The translations under genes and the position numbers were made by a program. A stretch of DNA of 52,919 nt. It comes from Oryzicola mucosus. GTDB taxonomy: Bacteria > Pseudomonadota > Alphaproteobacteria > Rhizobiales > Rhizobiaceae. This document shows positions 50,453 to 52,919 of the stretch, one piece after another. The DNA lies in assembly GCF_014534685.1 (NCBI RefSeq), contig NZ_JACVVX010000013.1, positions 1-52,919 on the forward strand. The letters run 5' to 3'. The notes beneath the pieces are model-generated. The model did not search any database. It was not told where the DNA came from and saw only the letters and a list, made by a program, of their open reading frames with translations. How positions within the stretch are numbered: position 1 is the stretch's first letter; each line of letters starts with the position of its first letter.

Positions 50453-51877
50453 ATGAACGTTGACTATAGCGACCTCCGCGATTTCATCGACAAGGTGGAC
50501 GCCATCGGCGACCTCAGGCGTGTTTCGGGAGCTCGACTGGAATATGAAATCGGCGCCATCACCGAGGTAGCTGCCGGCCTCTCGCACTGCCCAGCAATCC
50601 TGTTCGACAAAATACCCGGACAGCCGGCGGGAAATCGCGTCTTTACTAACGCGACTGTGGGCGCAAAGCGCGCCGCAATGGCGCTCGGCATCGACCATAC
50701 GCTTACGCCGCTCGATGCGCTGCGCGCGTGGAAGGAGCGTCGCAGCAAGCTGACATTGATCGCACCCCAGGTAACAGACGATGTTCCCTATTTGGAGAAC
50801 GTCATGGATGGCGAGGATGTCGACCTCCGGAGATTGCCGAGCCCGGTATGGCATCCAGACGACGGCGGCCCGTATATCGGTTCCGGCGCTCTCGTCATGA
50901 CGAGGGACCCGGAGAGCAACTGGGTCAACAGTTCCATCTATCGGATCCAGGTGCACGACGAAAAGCGCGTCACCATCCAGTTCGATCACAATGGCCGCCA
51001 TGGCGCCATCATTTCCAAACGCTATTGGGACAAGGGCGAACCTTGTCCCGTCGCAATTGTATGCGGCCAGGATCCGGCCCTCTTCATTTCCGGTTTCGAA
51101 TACCTGCCCGAGGGGGCTTCCGAGCTCGATTTCGCCGGTGCAATCAAGGGTGCGCCGGTGCCGGTTCATCCTGGGCCGCGAACCGGACTGCCGATCCCCG
51201 CAAGGGCTGAAATAGTCTTGGAAGGCCTTCTCATGCCTTTCCCGCAAGACAGTCTTCCTGAAGGTCCGTTCGGCGAGTTCACTGGATACTACGCGGCGGA
51301 CAAGCGGCCAGCGCCTATCATGCACGTCACGGCCATCTATCACCGCCATAATCCCATCCTGCTTGGATCGCCGCCGCTCAAGCCGCCGCGTTTCCATTTT
51401 GGTCTTTCGTTCCGCGCCGCAAGCATGTGGTCCAATCTGGAAGCGGCGGGTGTTACCGACATCGCCGGCGCCTGGCAGCACGTTTCGCAGCTCATGACCG
51501 TTATTTCGCTGAAGCAGCGCTACGCCGGACATGCCAAGCGCGCCGCGCTGATCGCGGCGGCGAACAGCTATATGGGGCGCATCGTGGTCGTGGTCGATGA
51601 AGACGTCGACCCATCGAACCTCGCCGACGTCATGTGGGCCGTAACAACGCGAGCGGAGCCATCTGAAGACGTCGACATCATCCGAAACGCCTGGAGTTCA
51701 TCGCTTGACCCGCGCATCTCGGCCGCTGACCGCGATGCAGGCCTGACATCCAATTCCAAGATGATCATAGACGCTTGCATCCCCTTCCAGCATCGCGACT
51801 CCTACCCAAAAACCTCAGCGCTGAGCTTGGCGCAGAGCAACGAAATCATGCGGCGCTGGCGGGCCGAAATCGGTTAA
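50453..51877 (+). CDS. ubiD: UbiD-family prenyl-FMN-dependent decarboxylase
   Basis: A 474-residue reversible decarboxylase of the UbiD/Fdc/vanillate decarboxylase family, acting on an unsaturated or aromatic carboxylic acid. The prenyl-FMN and manganese site is visible as NSSIYRIQVHD (Arg164), Glu224 in SELDFAG, and PEGPFGEFTGYY with Glu270 and Glu275, the usual E-R-E catalytic set. Length is normal. The ATG at 50453 is preceded by a purine-rich GGAGATGAAGC stretch. It is divergent from ubiX, which supplies its cofactor. A marR gene and a probable HpaB-like hydroxylase to the right suggest an aromatic acid is decarboxylated to a phenol, which is then hydroxylated. Confidence 0.93.
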   Translation: MNVDYSDLRDFIDKVDAIGDLRRVSGARLEYEIGAITEVAAGLSHCPAILFDKIPGQPAGNRVFTNATVGAKRAAMALGIDHTLTPLDALRAWKERRSKLTLIAPQVTDDVPYLENVMDGEDVDLRRLPSPVWHPDDGGPYIGSGALVMTRDPESNWVNSSIYRIQVHDEKRVTIQFDHNGRHGAIISKRYWDKGEPCPVAIVCGQDPALFISGFEYLPEGASELDFAGAIKGAPVPVHPGPRTGLPIPARAEIVLEGLLMPFPQDSLPEGPFGEFTGYYAADKRPAPIMHVTAIYHRHNPILLGSPPLKPPRFHFGLSFRAASMWSNLEAAGVTDIAGAWQHVSQLMTVISLKQRYAGHAKRAALIAAANSYMGRIVVVVDEDVDPSNLADVMWAVTTRAEPSEDVDIIRNAWSSSLDPRISAADRDAGLTSNSKMIIDACIPFQHRDSYPKTSALSLAQSNEIMRRWRAEIG

Positions 51878-52093
51878 AGACGATAGGCGGCGCCTCGCCT
51901 AGGCGGAGAGAACTTGGGCGAAAGCGATGCGGTTTCGTGAATGCGCGGAAGCGGCGGCTCGCCGAAATCGTTGCGTGCGACGCAACCGTCATTTTAACCG
52001 CATTTGTTGAAACTGCCTGATCGCTCAGGAAGAACGGTCGCTTACGGCTGCTAATCCGCAAGATCGCTTTCCTGCGTTTTGACACGTGAAGAC

Positions 52094-52645
52094 TTAGTGC
52101 CGCGGGACCTTCGTCTTGGATGTGGCCGCCGCGACATGCCGGACATGGACAAGTGCTTCCTCAGAATTAGCGACAACCTTCAGCGCCATGAGGTGAGTCT
52201 TCACAAGGCTGTTCAAGCCGACGTTTCGAAATAAAAGGTCATTGGTTTCCCGAACGACCGGGGTAACGCGTGCAATCTCCATTTCTCCTTTCGGCGTTAG
52301 GGATACGAGAACACTGCGGCGGTCTGTCTTGTTGCTTCGCTTGGCGAGGAGGCCCTTGGCCTCGAGTCGCCCGATCTCGGTCGTCACGTGGGTTGGGGCC
52401 AAGGCGACGTGTTCGGCCAAGGCCTTGATTGTCACGCCCTTTGATTTCTGCTGTGACGCCACCCCCATGAGAACGGCGAATTGCGAGGAGGTCAGGCCAA
52501 GAATGCGGGCAAAAGCGCTTCTGCATCTCAGCAGTTTCTCGACGCTGAGGACCAAAGTGTAGATAGCTTCCCGGAACAGTTGGTCGCTTCCGTCCTTGAG
52601 AAAATCTTCCCGTGAAATGGTCAGGGGTGGCGTGTGATCGAGCAT
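52094..52645 (-). CDS. MarR-family transcriptional regulator
   Basis: A 183-residue MarR-type winged-helix regulator. The DNA-binding core runs from about residue 45 to 130 (LTSSQFAVLMGVASQ, VTIKALAEHVALAPTHVTTE, RLEAKGLLAKRSNKTDRRSV with the DRR wing motif). The start at 52645 has GGAG about eight bases upstream. A longer frame to 52768 crosses the operator region and is rejected. It is divergent from the probable hydroxylase gene at the right edge. It likely represses both that gene and itself and, through a related site, the ubiX/ubiD promoters, releasing on binding a phenolic ligand. The 216 bases between ubiD and this gene contain no gene. Confidence 0.88.
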   Translation of the reverse strand: MLDHTPPLTISREDFLKDGSDQLFREAIYTLVLSVEKLLRCRSAFARILGLTSSQFAVLMGVASQQKSKGVTIKALAEHVALAPTHVTTEIGRLEAKGLLAKRSNKTDRRSVLVSLTPKGEMEIARVTPVVRETNDLLFRNVGLNSLVKTHLMALKVVANSEEALVHVRHVAAATSKTKVPRH

Positions 52646-52748
52646 CGAGCGTCTCCAGATAGCCGGACTGTATCCGACCGTCGACAGTGCCCTCCGAATA
52701 TCATCAACAGACCGGCCATCGCAAGACAAGGCTTGACACTCGGAAAAA

Positions 52749-52768
52749 TATGTACAGGTTGTATACAA
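52749..52768. promoter_or_regulatory. Operator candidate between marR and the right-edge hydroxylase gene
   Basis: TATGTACA-GGT-TGTATACAA combines the TATGTACA-N3-TGTA pattern seen at 50371 with a perfect 10-base palindrome TTGTATACAA at 52759-52768. It lies about 105 bases upstream of marR and about 75 upstream of the next gene. A TTGACA box lies just left, at 52733-52738. It is a probable MarR binding site. Confidence 0.55.
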
Positions 52769-52844
52769 ATGATCTTGCGACGCAATCGATCAGCTCGAAG
52801 CAGGAGGCCATTGCGACATGGTCCATATCAGGCAGGAGATATCC

Positions 52845-52919
52845 ATGACCGCCGAACTCCGTATGGTTGAGACTGCATCCCCATTGCGGACTGGTTCTGA
52901 GTTTTTGTCTGATCTTCGG
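52845..52919 (+). CDS. Probable 4-hydroxyphenylacetate 3-hydroxylase (HpaB-type), N-terminus only
   Basis: The first 25 codons of a gene that runs off the right edge. The segment SPLRTGSEFLSDLR resembles the beginning of HpaB-family flavin-dependent phenol hydroxylases (typically R.G..Y...L.DGR..). AGGAG lies seven bases before the ATG at 52845. An in-frame ATG at 52818 also has a good AGGAGG ten bases upstream, so the protein may start nine codons earlier. It is divergent from marR with a palindromic site between them. The family call is tentative because so little is visible. Confidence 0.45.
   Translation, partial: MTAELRMVETASPLRTGSEFLSDLR

Noticed and set aside
50333-51532. 399-codon open frame antisense to ubiD
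   Set aside because: It lies opposite a clearly conserved decarboxylase and has no recognisable motif; also it would cross the ubiX/ubiD promoter.

Overview
The window looks like an accessory region of an alphaproteobacterium, most likely a member of the rhizobial order. The grounds are the high G+C content, a SyrB-like regulator, a decayed scpB copy of the rhizobial accessory type, Dpp-type ABC transporters, and a HilA/CadC-like regulator that appears tied to an autotransporter. No rRNA, tRNA, CRISPR array or intact transposase was seen. Decayed insertion-sequence fragments punctuate it at about 22.8, 24.2-24.8, 46.2-46.6 and 48.6-48.9 kb, so the window is a patchwork of catabolic islands joined by scar tissue.

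Block 1 (0.45-21.5 kb) reads as one sulfur/amino-acid catabolic island. On the minus strand, in transcription order, are a YeiH-type sulfite/sulfate exporter, a cysteine-dioxygenase-like cupin, a four-domain rhodanese, a cystathionine beta-lyase-like PLP enzyme, an aspartoacylase-family deacylase, a LysR regulator, an amidase, a peptide-binding protein and an M20 amidohydrolase. On the plus strand are a YeiE-like LysR regulator, a BisC-like molybdopterin sulfoxide reductase, a second peptide-binding protein paralogous to the first, a complete DppBCDF-type permease/ATPase set and a VOC-family protein. The enzyme set fits uptake of an N-acylated or peptidic S-substituted cysteine or its sulfoxide, deacylation, C-S bond cleavage, sulfur oxidation and sulfite export. 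The exact substrate is inference. A 16-base motif is shared by the bisC-like and binding-protein promoters, and half of it lies in the yeiE-yeiH divergent promoter.

Block 2 (21.6-25.1 kb) holds a short-chain dehydrogenase, then a gene graveyard: a QuiC-like fragment abutting an IS110 fragment, a frameshifted syrB-like gene, an ATPase fragment and two transposase remnants. A HipBA toxin-antitoxin pair with three evenly spaced operator-like repeats follows (25.1-26.7 kb). Next is an Rrf2-controlled redox operon: Rrf2, an NmrA-like NAD(P)-binding protein, a frameshifted cupin and an AhpD-like protein. Then come a divergent DeoR / Nudix-GNAT pair.

Block 3 (31.9-45.4 kb) has a winged-helix plus helical-repeat regulator, a truncated exported protein, and a carbohydrate operon (class I aldolase, D-lyxose isomerase, HAD phosphatase, Tat-exported FAD amine oxidase) with a convergent MFS transporter. 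A decayed scpB follows, then a 1414-residue glycine-rich autotransporter. A 39-base repeat, 35/39 identical, occurs upstream of both the truncated exported gene and the autotransporter. It carries 11-base-spaced direct half-sites of the kind OmpR/PhoB-type winged helices bind.

Block 4 (46-52.9 kb) contains an IS21 remnant, a GcvT-like pseudogene, a CoxG-like protein, another transposase remnant, and a UbiX-UbiD decarboxylase locus with a TIGR02444-type protein coupled to ubiX. A MarR regulator and the start of a probable HpaB-type hydroxylase close the window. Related TGTACA-type palindromes sit in the ubiX/ubiD and marR/hydroxylase intergenic regions, suggesting one aromatic-acid regulon.
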